Below are positions 11,167 to 22,548 of a stretch of 64,000 nucleotides of DNA, one piece after another (position 1 is the stretch's first letter; the number at the start of each line of letters is the position of its first letter). The notes beneath the pieces were generated by a model, which did no database searches, was not told the DNA's origin, and was given only the letters and a program-made list of their open reading frames with translations. Made by a program: the position numbers and the translations under genes. Where the stretch lies: NCBI RefSeq assembly GCF_002127325.2, contig NC_035448.2, positions 123,795,422-123,859,421 of the forward strand, read 5' to 3'. This DNA comes from Helianthus annuus. Lineage: Eukaryota > Streptophyta > Magnoliopsida > Asterales > Asteraceae.

Positions 11167-11635
11167 TGTTGGTTTCAGGTCCTACACTCACACTCTCACA
11201 ACACACACAATTTACCTTTATATGTATATATGAAAACAGGATATGAATGAAGATATATAATATGCAGATAATAAAAGAACTTGCTCTGATATATTCGATA
11301 ATCAAAGATAGGGTACAAAAGAAAATAAAAGAACTGCTCCTATTTATAATAACACCAAGAAACATAAAACACATGCAAAAATTAAATATGCTACTCCTTT
11401 ATCTCTGCCACTAGCTGCCCAACGTGTATCCCATAAACTCGGTCAAAGTTGACCACTTCTCAATTACTTGCAGCATCTTCTAAAACATGGGTAAAATCCC
11501 TTTAAAACGTGCAACCTATTACTAATCCGTTTACATGCTGACCCACAACCCGTGATCCGTAAACAAACCGTTTTCCGTATCGGATAAACCCAGTTTAGAA
11601 CCCGTGACCCGTGAACAAACCCAATTAACCCAACA
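11167..11635 (-). repeat. 5' LTR of element D
   Basis: 469 bp, the partner of 9579-10048. The minus-strand TATA box TTATAAATAG at about 11339-11349 would drive the element. It is followed by the GTAAC duplication at 11636-11640. Confidence 0.9.
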
Positions 11636-11640
11636 GTAAC

Positions 11641-12735
11641 AGTTATAGGAATCAATTCCCCAATACCCACAACACACTAATTAAAGGATCGAAAGTGGTG
11701 AAATTGCTTTAAGAATGGATAGATCTCGCTCTCAACTAACAAGTAGTAGAACCGAAGAGCTTTAAGAATGGATATATCTCGCTTTCAACTAACAAGTAGT
11801 AGAACCGAAGAACTAGCAACCAAAAGAAAGAATATATATTTCTCTACATTTGTACACTGGGTGTGTGTATCGTATCAATGTCATAATGATCTAAATCGAT
11901 ACTGACCGAAATCGCGTTGCAACGTGCAATGGAATTCTACTGGACTACTGGTTATGATAAATTAGATGTATGTCATTTTACTTCTTTTTAGTGTGACGTA
12001 CCAATTGTGTAGTAAATATTAACGTATGCTACACATGTTCTTAGTTTCGTGCTTTCATATCAAATTCTTAGAAAGAACATGGTAAATACAAGTCACCCAT
12101 GTAACCTACTGTAGGAGGCTAGGATGTTGTTGCACGTGTGTTGAGGATATAATTTATCTTATCTCCCCCATCATGGTAGGTAACACCATTTAATCACCCT
12201 TTTGGTGCCATGTTTGGCAGATTTGTGCCTCCTGTGAAAACATCAAGGCCTTGAAAGAGACACATAGTGAGCAAAATATAAAAATTATGTCCCTTTCTTT
12301 CACAGACAGAGATACATTAGTGTCAACTGGCCACTTTACACCATTTTCAATTTAAGAAAGTCACCTTGAGGAGAATATTGAATAAAGAATACATACTTTT
12401 TGTTGTCATTTACATGTGTTTTATCTAATCATAGTGCTTCAATGCCAACCATTTTGTTATAATATTATGTTGGGAAAATAAATTATGTCACCATTTTCAC
12501 TGAAAATTTTATTTAACTAGTTATAAAAAACTGTTCGTTGCGTTGCGGCGAACTTGTTTTGTTATTTAGTCTGTGTTTATATATGTTTGAAATCACTACG
12601 AGCGCGTTGCACACGGAATCGCTGAGAAGAATAAAAAGAAAATGTAGAAAAAAACACTAAAAAAATAACCGAAAGAAAATCAACTAAAAAAATTGTATGA
12701 TAATGATATTGTTCGGTAGAAACCCGTAGTAAATA
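11641..12735. other. Intergenic DNA, possibly including the end of copia B
   Basis: The first part continues the copia B flank. No open frame with recognisable protein content was found. Near 12530-12610, GTTGCGTTGCGGCGAAC and CGCGTTGCAC phrases resemble termini of common plant DNA transposons, without a clear partner. I cannot place the end of B. Confidence 0.4.
11706..11811. repeat. 53-bp tandem duplication
   Basis: Two near-identical units begin GCTTTAAGAATGGATA and end AGTAGTAGAACCGAAGA, the second starting at 11759. They differ at only a few positions. Confidence 0.8.
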
Positions 12736-13130
12736 GTAATGGGTACCGGTACCAAATTTCCTGAACCGAAAGATCCTAAGTACCAGTTCGGTACTGATGT
12801 TTGGCGTTCCTGGTACCGGTTCGCTACCGGTTTTTACCTTCATATACCGATACCGTAACCGGTATTTTTGGTACCAATCTCGATTCGGTATCAGTTGGTA
12901 CCGAACTCATCCTTACCCCTAAAACTAAAAAAACAGTTGTACGATACCGTTGTTGTTCGTACGGTACCCGTGATCAGAGATGAGCAAATGATACTGGGTA
13001 TTAGTACTAAATTTTTCGAACTAAAAGATTATCAAACTCAATCCGGTACCGAGTTTTGGCGTTTTATGCACCAGGCTTGATACTGTTTTTTACATTCATG
13101 TACCGATAACGAACCGGTATTTTTGAAAAG
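12736..13130. repeat. GGTACC-rich repeat, diverged duplication
   Basis: Many copies of GGTACCGGTACC-like palindromic phrases. A unit of about 135 bp at 12740-12873 is repeated in diverged form at 12989-13124: both contain an AAATTT..GAAC..AAAGAT segment, TTTGGCGTT and a terminal CCGGTATTTTTG. Probably part of a DNA transposon family; no transposase is visible. Confidence 0.55.
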
Positions 13131-14229
13131 CAAAGAAGATAACAATTATTATAATGTAAAAATAATAAAAATATAAAAAAACACAATATATAATATTTTA
13201 TATAATATTTTATTATATAATATTTGAATATATTATAGATTACTGTTCATTTGATTCATAAATTAATATATAGGAGAAAGGAGAATTAGTTATTTGGTTA
13301 TATTAAATAATTATATATCCATTTGACTGTTTAAAATAGTTATACAATTTTTTATTATGAAAATTCGGGGCTTGGTACTAAACCGCAAGAATTTATCCAT
13401 CCTTGGGGTATGCATTTTGTCTTCAAACACTAAAAAAACATCAAGTTTATGGTCATGTGTCATCATTTGGTTGATTCCATCCTTAGGCTATACTGTAATT
13501 TCAGTCACCAAGTGCAAAAATCATGATTTTCATCACAAAGTACACCCCCAAAAAGGTTATTTTTCGTTTTTAACACATGTCAACTTCTCATTAGATTATC
13601 TTTTAGAGTCATTTTTCATGGCTATTTAGGTAAATTGTTGCCTTCAAGTGGACATTGTGGTCGTTAGGTATTGTTCTCAACAATCAAACGGTTGGACATT
13701 CTACTAGTTAAGTGTTGTTCTTCACAACCAAAAGGTTAATAGTTCAACTCCTATAGGGTGTAGTGTGTGTTGTATTTATCCTGAAAATCTTAGAAAAGAG
13801 AATTGTCGTTAAAAAAGGGTAAATTGTTTGGTCAATGTGTTGATTTACCGATTTTGCTAGTTTTGTAAAATAAGTTTACGGTCCTAGTATTAGGTAATAT
13901 AGACTTGGCCATCTTTTTATATGAATTCATTTGTGGAATGCTGCTCATTGAGACCCATCAATAGATTATATGAAAAAAAGCTTATGCTTAACTATTTATA
14001 TCTATACTTCCAAAAGACATGATCCCTTGGGATTTATTCAAGCATGCAATTACCAGAACATAATTGACTAAAACACTCCTTTATTATTGCACATATATCA
14101 CATAAAGATTAACCACACAACTAACAACAAACAACAAACTAATACATGTGTTATTTATCTAGCTTAATGAAGCATGTATACGACCATATATAGAATGTTT
14201 AGATATTCATCTTCATGATGGAGTTTTAT
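13131..14229. other. AT-rich intergenic and 3' flank of the expansin-like gene
   Basis: No gene seen. About 13200-13350 is strongly AT-rich. About 13655-13790 contains a weak tRNA-like stretch (see findings). The part next to 14229 is the 3' flank of the expansin-like gene, with minus-strand AATAAA overlapping its stop codon at 14225-14230. Confidence 0.5.
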
Positions 14230-15340
14230 TTAATCAAGTTGTATAGCAGTGTTGTAGGTAGCCCCAGCCTTCCACTCACTTGGAATCAAACTTTTAAGTT
14301 GAACCCACTTTGAACCACTCACTTGGAACCTCAAGTTTATAGCTCCCTGTGGTGGGTTGGGCATGTCCCATACTGCTCCATAAGCCCTCCTCATACCCCT
14401 CCATTCTTGGCAATCCTCCTGTATATTTGAACCATATCAAGACCAATTTTTTTTTATCTTTTTATAAATAACTTGATCATTACCTGCCATAATTCGACAG
14501 CAGTGATTTCACTGACACCGGCTTGGTATATAGCGATGAGTGCAAGGTACTGAGGGTATCTGCTATGTTCATGAACTTTGAACATGAGATTATAGCCTGG
14601 ATACTGGCAAGAAATCCTCTTGTATTCGACGTCAACCACACCATATGAAAATAGTATTTCCGCCTGTCCTTGAAGTGCAAGTTTATTGTAGGCACGAGCG
14701 CTGAGGACGAAGTCTGTGTTGTCTCCTTCACCATGGTCGGTCACAACCACTTTGATCCCGTCTTCACTGCAATGCTTCGAATACTTGCATCTAACCTGTT
14801 AGAATACATATCATGTTGGTCAGTTATTAAAAAAGTTGTTGGATGTTTAAAAAATTAGTAATCATTATAGTAACAAAAACTAGCTGATCATTTAAAATAT
14901 ATAATATCTGCTAGTCTATTTAACACGTTCGTTACTTTTCCAAAACCAATATAACAAAATAACAAATCACCAGTGATTGTATGCTATACTATACTTACCT
15001 GATAGCATGCTCCACAGCCAGTACCATTCTTGAAGAGCTTAAAAGAGACTCCAGTCACTTCACCACCATTAACGGTGCTTCCATATTCTTTATACCCGCA
15101 AGCACCAGCTGACATACACATTACGATAATATATTGCCGGTTAAAAATGAAACACAATGCATATAAGAAAAACATTTGTTTAAGAGAAAGAGATTAGTTA
15201 CTTGGAGTCCCTAAGCAATCAGGGCTACCATAATAAGTTGCTCTAGAAGAGACATAAGAGTCTTGGCTGAAGCACAATGAAGGCAGAAGTATTACAATCA
15301 CACACAGTAGAGAGATGTGACTATCTAGTGTTAAACCCAT
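14230..15340 (-). CDS. EXLB: Expansin-like B protein (EXLB), four exons, intact
   Basis: Exons on the minus strand are 15202-15340, 14999-15108, 14484-14795 and 14230-14418; all three introns (93, 203 and 65 bp) are GT-AG and the frame is complete, giving 249 residues, the usual family length. Residues 1-25 form a signal peptide (start MGLTLDSH, hydrophobic core LLCVIVILLPSLCF), so the product is secreted to the cell wall. Residues about 26-150 are the double-psi beta-barrel (GH45-like) domain, with SRATYYGSPDCLGT, GTGCGACYQVRC and VVVTDHGEGDNTDF; cysteines fall at 42, 50, 78, 81, 86, 92 and 146. The HFD motif of alpha- and beta-expansins is replaced by TDF at 110-112, as in expansin-like proteins. 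Residues about 160-249 are the CBM63-type domain with WDMPNPPQGAINLRFQV and SEWKAG. Wall loosening has not been shown for this subfamily, so the biochemical role stays open. Transposon nests begin 360 bp upstream. Confidence 0.92.
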
Positions 15341-15699
15341 AACTTAGTTTTCTTTTTTTCAAAGAATATGATCAAGTTTTTATGAGTGTAAAATGAGGGT
15401 GGGATGAGAAATCTAGCATGCAAAAAACCGTATTTATAGTTGAGGTTGTTACTTGTTAGGATAATAGGATATGACCTGGAAATTTCAGCACGGCCGCCCT
15501 TTGTTTTTTTCCCACTTAATAAACTAGGGAAATTGCCTAAGTGGGATTTGGGATAATCAGGCAATCTAAAATGAAAGTGGAAAATTTCACATTTAAAAAT
15601 ATTATAAAATTTGTTAAAACTTTTATTTCATATTTAAAAATATTAAAAACTTTGTTAAAACTTTTGAGTATATTATACATGGTTAGTCTTTGTGAACTA
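15341..15699 (-). other. Proximal upstream region of the expansin-like gene
   Basis: This 359 bp is all that remains contiguous upstream of the gene before copia element E. It holds the TATA box at 15431-15438 and, further out, AT-rich DNA with repeated AAATATTA and TTGTTAAAACTT phrases (about 15590-15665). The last five bases, AACTA (15695-15699), are the target duplication of E. Host sequence resumes at 32682. Confidence 0.7.
15431..15438 (-). promoter_or_regulatory. TATA box of the expansin-like gene
   Basis: Minus strand ACTATAAATACGG, about 91 bp upstream of the start codon, which leaves room for a leader of roughly 60 nt. Confidence 0.7.
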
Positions 15700-16491
15700 T
15701 CTTGGGTTTCCATGGTGATCGGTCAAAATTTTATTTATCAAAAATCCGATTCAACAAATAATAGTTAATTAATTAAACGAATTAATTAATAAAACGCAGC
15801 GGAAATATAAACTAATGATCAATAAAACGAAACCCGACAGGATCCGGTTACATGCAAATACGAGCACAGTAAAATATATTTAACTACCGATGAGAAAAAT
15901 TATACCTCGGTTAATGACTAACCGGTTGAGAAACCGAGGTTCAACGAACAAGTGCTAGTAAACGAAACAACGAAACGCGACGAAGGAGGTGGCGCCAAGC
16001 GGCGACCAACCGCGGCAAACAGCGGCGGCAGCCGCGGCAATCAGCGGCGGCAGCCGACGACAGGCAGCAGGGCTGCGGCGACTTGCAACTACGAGTAGCA
16101 CGGCGGCGGTAAACCGGCTGCGGCTCGGTTAATATTGAGAGCAATTTTCTTGTTACAACAACTAACTAATTTTGTTCATCTCATTAAGCAATGCAAGACC
16201 CAATCACTTAAAAGGATATGGACCCTTTATGCATGCTTGCCAAGTGGCACACATGCATGGTGCATGTGTTGCCATTGGCCAATGTGTTAGGTGCGCGACA
16301 AGTGGCGTAGGGTGAGTATGCCCGTGTCACCCGGTCCATGTACCCGTCTCTCAGTTAATACCCGTGTATCGTTCGTAATTACCAGTTAAACAGGTTAAGT
16401 GGATTTTTAGTTCATTGCCCAAGATGTAACTCTTACGGGTCAAGACCCGGTCGACAGCGTTGACATATCGAACCTGGCATAATATCCAACA
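15700..16491 (-). repeat. 3' LTR of element E
   Basis: Ends AATATCCAACA at 16491. A CGG-rich imperfect repeat (CAGCGGCGGCAGCCG) occupies about 15985-16090. By eye it differs from the other LTR at several percent of sites. Confidence 0.88.
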
Positions 16492-17559
16492 GCTCCCACT
16501 TGGACGGTCTCTGATAAGATCTTAACGCAGACAACCAGCTGTGTTTTAGCTACACATAGCTGCCCCCAACAGGTCATGACACTTTAAAGTCATTAACCAA
16601 GGTATCTTCTCTTTAGCAACGGTTTGCTACTTGAAGACAGTAGACTTATGGCAATCTTCGTCATCTATCCTTTCTGTAAAAGACATCAATTGAACAATGA
16701 GACATGGATCAGATTCAATCTCATATGGCGTTCAATCATTATCATTCTCGTTCACAGAATCAAAGTGGTCCAATCAAACACACAGTAAGTTTGGGTAAGG
16801 CCTTACACTTCAACAGTTTGAATCAACGAGGGCGTCCAGATGTCTAACTGTTACATATAATGTAAGAGTACAGAATCCCATCTTGACTACATACAACTCT
16901 CACTGAACTTCAGAACCACTCCCAACCAATGCCTTTATGACTGGCAGTTACGCGACAGCGTTTGACACTGATCAAAGAATAGTCTTCAGTAAACGAAAGT
17001 TCTAGTATGTATCTCAGGTCAGAGGATATTAAATGAGTATACCAAAATCAAAACATCTTATGACTAAGATCCATGAAGATGATTTGATGCGAGTTACATT
17101 CAGTGTCATTCACAATGAGGCCTGTGATTTTGGAAGTCAACCACTTGAGTCCAAAATCAGAATAGTCTTAATTCAGAGTCGTTCCCACGAGTCTGACCGA
17201 CTACGGATAATTTAGAATACAAGATTCATGGATTAAATGTATCAAAATCTAACACAGTTGTAAGATTCAAACTTTGCATTTAGCTAGTAAATCAAAGGTG
17301 AATTCAAAAGGTACAACTGTTTGAATGTTTGTACATCTAAATACTAAATCAAAAACAAATAGTTATCCAATCTAAGACTGATAGCATTCCTATGCTTGTC
17401 CTAAGACATCGGTTTAGTGGACGGGTCTTCTAAGTTTTGATCTGTGTCTATTTTGCTTATTAAGATGTCTCCTCGTTCCAGTATTTCCCGTACATAGTGG
17501 AACTTTGTTAGAATGTGCTTAACCCTGTGATCTGGGCTCCTTGGTTTGAGCAATGGTTC
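16492..17559 (-). other. 3' non-coding region of element E with polypurine tract
   Basis: Next to the LTR the minus strand reads AAGTGGGAGC, a classic copia polypurine tract (16492-16502). The remaining kilobase up to the RNase H end has no recognisable coding content on either strand. Confidence 0.6.
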
Positions 17560-20500
17560 CTGTGTTATCACATAACACCTAGATTGGTTTCTGAATACTT
17601 AAAACCACATCGAGGTCGTTGATGAACTACTTCATCCAAGCAGATTCTTTTGTAGCATCTGATGCAGCTATTCATTCGGATTCGGTGGCTGAATCCGCCA
17701 CTACACTCTGTTTGGAGCTTTTCCAATAGACAGCTCCCCCATTGAGAGTGAATAAGAATCCTAATTGTGAGCGAGAATCATCTTTGTCACATTTGAAGCC
17801 AGCATCAGTGTAACACCTTACAGTGAGCTCTTTTTCCACTCCTCCAAACACCAAGAACATATCTTTGGTTCTTCTCAAGTACCTCAGAATGTTCTTTACT
17901 ACAGTCCAATGGGCAATGCCAGGACTATGCTGAAAATGACTGGTCATGCTTAAAGCATACGAGACGTTAAGTCTAGTACATAGCATACATGATTGAACCA
18001 ATCGCTGAAGCATATGGAACTACTTCCATTTGCTTAATTTCAATGTCCGTTGAAGGATTGCGATTTGTTCAACACGGTTCCTTTAGTGATAGGAACACCT
18101 CCTTTCTTGGAGTTTCCCATCTTGACGCATGTCAACATATTTGTCTATGTACGTTATTTGACTTAGCCCTAGAAGCCGCTTAGATCTATCCCTATAGATC
18201 TTCATTCCTAGAATGTAAGCAGCTTCTCCAAGATCTTTCATTGCGAAGCAAGATCCCAAATAGTGTTTAACTTCGTTAAGCATAGGGATGTTATTTCCAA
18301 TGATTAGTATATCATCCACATACAAGATGAGGAATGATATGGTACTCCCACTAACCTTTTTGTAAACACAAGGCACATCTTCATTCTTGATAAAACCAAA
18401 CTCTTTGATCATCTGGTCAAAATGAAGATTCCAACTACGAGATGCTTGCTTGAGTCCATAAATGGACTTATTGGGTTTGCACACCTTAGTTGGATATTTA
18501 GGATCGACGAAACCTTTAGGCCGAACCATATAGACATCTTCAGAGAGATGTCTATTAAGAAAGGCGGTTTTGACATCCATTTGCCATATTTCGTAATCAC
18601 AGTACGCAATTATGGCAAGCAATATCCTGATTGATTTAATCATAGAAATGGGCGAGAGGGTCTCATCATAGTCAATACCTTGAGTTTGAGTGAAACCCTT
18701 CGAAACTAGCCGTGCTTTATAGGTGTGTATATTTCCATGCATATCGGTTTTTCTCTTGAAAATCCATTTGCTCCCTACTACCCGAGATTCGGGGGGTAGC
18801 TCAACCAAGTCCCATACTTGATTGTCATGCATAGATTGCATCTCGACGTTCATGGCTTCTTGTCATTTCACAGATTCCGAATCTAAGATTGTAGATTTGT
18901 AGTTAGCAGGTTCGTCATTAGACTTAGCTACTAATAAGACTTCGGGACCTTTTAGACGCCATAGACATCTATCAGATTCTTGCGAATTCTACTACTTCTG
19001 CAAACGCTTGTGTTTATGTCTGATTCATTGGCAACAACTATTTGTTGATCAGACGGTCCGACTATATTAGCGGTTGTTTGTGGTTCTCGAATTTCTTCAA
19101 GATCAACCACACTAGTTCCAGTTCCTCGATTAAGAAGCTATTCCTCGAGAAAGTGTCCCTTCCGTTTGATAGAAATCACATTTGCATCAGGATTGTAGAA
19201 ATAATATCCGCTTCTTTTATAGTATCCGATGAAAACAACCTTTTCGCCTCGAGGATCGAGCTTATCATCAGAATCATTTGTGATGTATGTATCATATCCC
19301 CATACTCTAAGGTATTCCAAATCGGGTTTACGCCCATGCCATATCTCATATGGCATTTTTTGTTTACCTTTTAGTCGGAGTCAAATTGACAATGTGGGTA
19401 GCGGTCATAAGAGCATGATCCAAAAGGAGTGAGGGAAGTTAGTTCTATACATCATCGATCGAACCATATCAAGTATAGTTCGATTTCACCTTTCACTCAC
19501 GCCATTAAGTTGGGGTGTGCCAGGTGGAGAGGCTTGTGAAACTATTCCACACTCTTTCAGATGATTGAGAAAATCAAAGCTGAGATATTCACCACCTCGA
19601 TCTGATCAAAGTACTTTTATCTTTCTATCAAGCAGGTTTTTAGTCATAGTTTCTAGTCATGGTTCTGAAATGGCCATATACATCATGTGAATGACTTCTA
19701 GAAGACCATTGATCCATTCACCAACATCAGTGAAGGGTGCTTTGTGAGTTTGCCAGCTAAGCAAGATTCACAATCATCAAGGGAGTCATGTCTAATGGAT
19801 TCAAGAATCCCCTTGGACTGGAGCCATTTTATGCGTGCCTTACTTATGTGGCCAAGTCTGCAATGCCTTAAATATGTTTCATTTGTGCCAGCTTTGTTAC
19901 GCTTAGAAAGATGATATGTGTTACTACTTGTTTGAACATCAATCTCATAAATACCATTTCGAGGTTTAACCTCAAAATAAAAGACATCATTCAAGTAGGC
20001 TAAAACAGAAAAACCATTAAAATGTACTTGAATCCTTGTTCAAACAGTGAAGAAACTTAAATAATGTTTCTGGTCAAACCAGGTGCATATAAACAGTTAT
20101 TTAAAGTAACTACAAGGCCGAGGGACATAAAAAAATGTTCCAGTTGCCAGAACTGGAACTCTCATTACCAACTATGAGTTCCATATAGCCTTGTTTCAAT
20201 TTCTCCCACTTTTAGGCTTTTGCAAGACATTAATGATATGGTAACCACATTCGGTATCAAATACCCATGTGTTGCTAGAAACCGTGAAAAGTTCGATAAC
20301 ATAAATGAGAATATCGGAAGAAGTGCCAATGTTGTTGGCCTTGTTCATATTCAGCTTGGCTAGATACTGTGGGTAGTTTCTCTTCCAGTGCGCATTTGGT
20401 TGCATTCAAAGCACTGACGCTCCTCAGGAGGGTGTGGTTTTGCAACATGCTTGTTATTGGTGGCATTTCTGGCAGTAATAACAACTTTTCTCTTGTCTTT

Positions 20501-20952
20501 GCTCTTATGTTTCCTTTTCTTGTTATTGGGCTTCTTAACACCACTAGGCTTGACCATTAGAACTTGGTTGGTTTTGTGGAATAACCAAGTTTGTTTATTT
20601 GGTCAATGTATCCTTCCGTCTTTAGCACATGGGTACTGATACATGATCCTTCCAGATTTTACAGCTTATGAGTTGTTTCATGGTGTCATATTGCTCCTGT
20701 TGGGCTTGTTTTCTGGAACATGCCTTTCAGTTGTTGGATCATGTCATAAGCATCCATATCTTCCATGTTCTTCTGAAGATCAGGAGACATGGTGGCTTTC
20801 AAAAGGCAGGCTACCTCAATGGCATCCTCGTTATGTTTCTCCAGTGCCTTGCGAGTAGTAGTAGAATTACTTTCAGGCTTGGTAGGGACTGGGCCATCTA
20901 AGATATACTGCTTTCCTCCATCTTAAGAACTATTCTCAGAATGTGGTGCCAT
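17560..20952 (-). pseudogene. Copia gag-pol of element E (broken)
   Basis: From the start near 20952: gag to about 20400, with a damaged zinc knuckle (CFECNQ, then HWKRNYPQYL in another frame); a protease site reading VFDTEC near 20250, where copia enzymes normally have D-T/S-G, so the glycine is replaced by glutamate; the GAG-pre-integrase domain at 19698-19994 with CRLGHISKARIKWLQSKG; integrase remnants 19138-19690; RT 18083-18853 with KARLVSKGFTQTQGIDYDET and an intact YVDD; and RNase H 17672-18013 with YTDAGF and GAVYWKSSKQSVVADSATES. Frame breaks separate most of these, and an early stop follows the RNase H glutamate. Not functional as it stands. Confidence 0.88.
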
Positions 20953-22477
20953 TCGAGAAGGTTGGTGTTATTCAATTTTTTTTGTATTTCTTTTCCTTTA
21001 AACGTATAGACTTGAAAATGAAGGAGTTTGTTTTTCATTAGACATCTGTTATATAAGCAAGGTGATTTTAATTAGTATTTTCGATGTATATCTCCTTATT
21101 TCGTGAGGTGAGACGATAAGGAATGGGAATCCGGTTAGAAGCTCTTTCTAAAGGCGGCTAGGGCACGCAACATTAGCAAGAGGTTCAAGCAGACTGACAA
21201 CGATTGTCAATTGTGAGAAAGACACAATGCCCGAGGTTTATGAGGTTGCGAGGATAATCTATTGTCCTTGCATTGATATGTTTGGCCTCATCTATGCCAC
21301 TTTTGTTCTCGAGACAGCTGGGGCATGTAAACACGAGAAGAAAAGTAATAGTCGTCCTAAAATGGTCAAATGTGGAAGGGTCGGATGTGTCGACGAAGTC
21401 CTTGCACCTTGGAAGGATAAACTAGACACCAAGCGTCGTGCTGTGGCTCCAACACTGATGGTGCGCATTATGCCCCAAGTGTTACTAGTAGTAGGATCGC
21501 ATAGACTATTGATTTTAATTTTTACCAAATAGGGTCATTATAGTCGGTTTTAATTTAGATATTAAATTTGCGACATAACCAAAAAAACCCTTTCACCTCT
21601 CAGGACAATTAGTTTTAGATAACCTATAAAACTAAGTTTGTCGCGACTTGGAATAATCAATTTTAAGTTAATAGAAAACTATTAAGTTAATAGTTTTGGA
21701 AAATAAAAACTAGTTTAATGCAAAACTTAATTGGTTATTATTTGTTTCAAAAACATCCTTTGTTTTATAACAAAAACTTTAACAAGTTGTAAAAACAATT
21801 TAGAACTTGTTTTAATGTGATTGTTTTTAATATTTTAAAACTCCTTTTAAAATCATGTTGGTATTTAGGTTGGTTACGTTATAACAATTTGTAAGATAAA
21901 AGCAACCACAATAGCAAGATAAATATGTAAATCCATATGGCCAAAATTGTTCGATCTTGCTAGAGCCTAATAGCAAGATCAAACGGGTCATGGGGTCACA
22001 ACACGACCACAAGGATGGACTTGAGTGCATCTTGTTGTCTTGAGCAACTCCCACTAACTCCAAGACTCCTCTTAGCATTCGGTTTTGCTTCGGGTTTGCT
22101 TCGGGTCTTTGTATCAACAACATTTAACAAGTAAATACAACAAAAACAAAAGGCCTATCTATTACAACTTTGAACCACAAGACAGGCCGAAACCATAAAC
22201 TAATTTATTACAACTTTGAACCATCTCGGTGGCTAAAAATAATACTTACAAAACCGAATAAAATATACAACTACAAAAATAAGGTCGGGCCGGATTTACA
22301 CATCACATAACAATCACAAAATAAACCGGGCAATGTTTTGGTCAAGCAAAACAAATAAAATATTGACAAAAAATAAAGTGCCCTAAAAAAATACTTAGAT
22401 CAGAAACTTTAAATAAATAAAGTTTGTGTTCTAATTCCGGTTAAAAGACCGGTACTGACTCGTATGTTGTAACCAAG
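20953..22477 (-). other. 5' leader of element E
   Basis: About 1.5 kb between primer site and gag. No conserved domain was seen. An unexplained 101-codon open frame runs on the opposite (plus) strand at 21227-21532, within a GC-richer patch (about 21120-21500) of otherwise AT-rich DNA. Confidence 0.55.
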
Positions 22478-22489
22478 GCTCTGATACCA
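22478..22489 (-). other. Primer-binding site of element E
   Basis: Minus strand TGGTATCAGAGC, one base from the LTR that starts at 22491. Confidence 0.9.
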
Positions 22490-22490
22490 C

Positions 22491-22548
22491 TGTTGGGTTT
22501 CCATGGTGATCAGTCAAAATTTTATTTATCAAAAACCCGGTTCAATAA
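22491..22548 (-). repeat. 5' LTR of element E, inner piece
   Basis: First 58 bp of the right-hand LTR of E, starting TGTTGGGTTTCCATGG. It is cut by gypsy element G after AATAA (22544-22548) and continues at 31937. Confidence 0.88.

Larger units (their letters stand above)
9579..11635 (-). mobile_element. Compact non-autonomous LTR element D
   Basis: A complete 2,057-bp element: two LTRs of 470 and 469 bp with TGTTGG..CCAACA ends, a perfect GTAAC target duplication, an initiator-Met primer site and a polypurine tract, all on the minus strand. The 1,118-bp interior carries no recognisable gag, protease, RT or integrase. It is larger than classical TRIMs and smaller than LARDs, and would depend on enzymes from another element. 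The two LTRs differ at about 22 sites plus one indel by my hand count, near 95% identity, so it is moderately old. Confidence 0.9.

Noticed and set aside
15941..16144. CGG-rich frame in the 3' LTR of E as a small gene
   Set aside because: It lies in an LTR repeat, is built from CAGCGG units and is not conserved in the other LTR copy.
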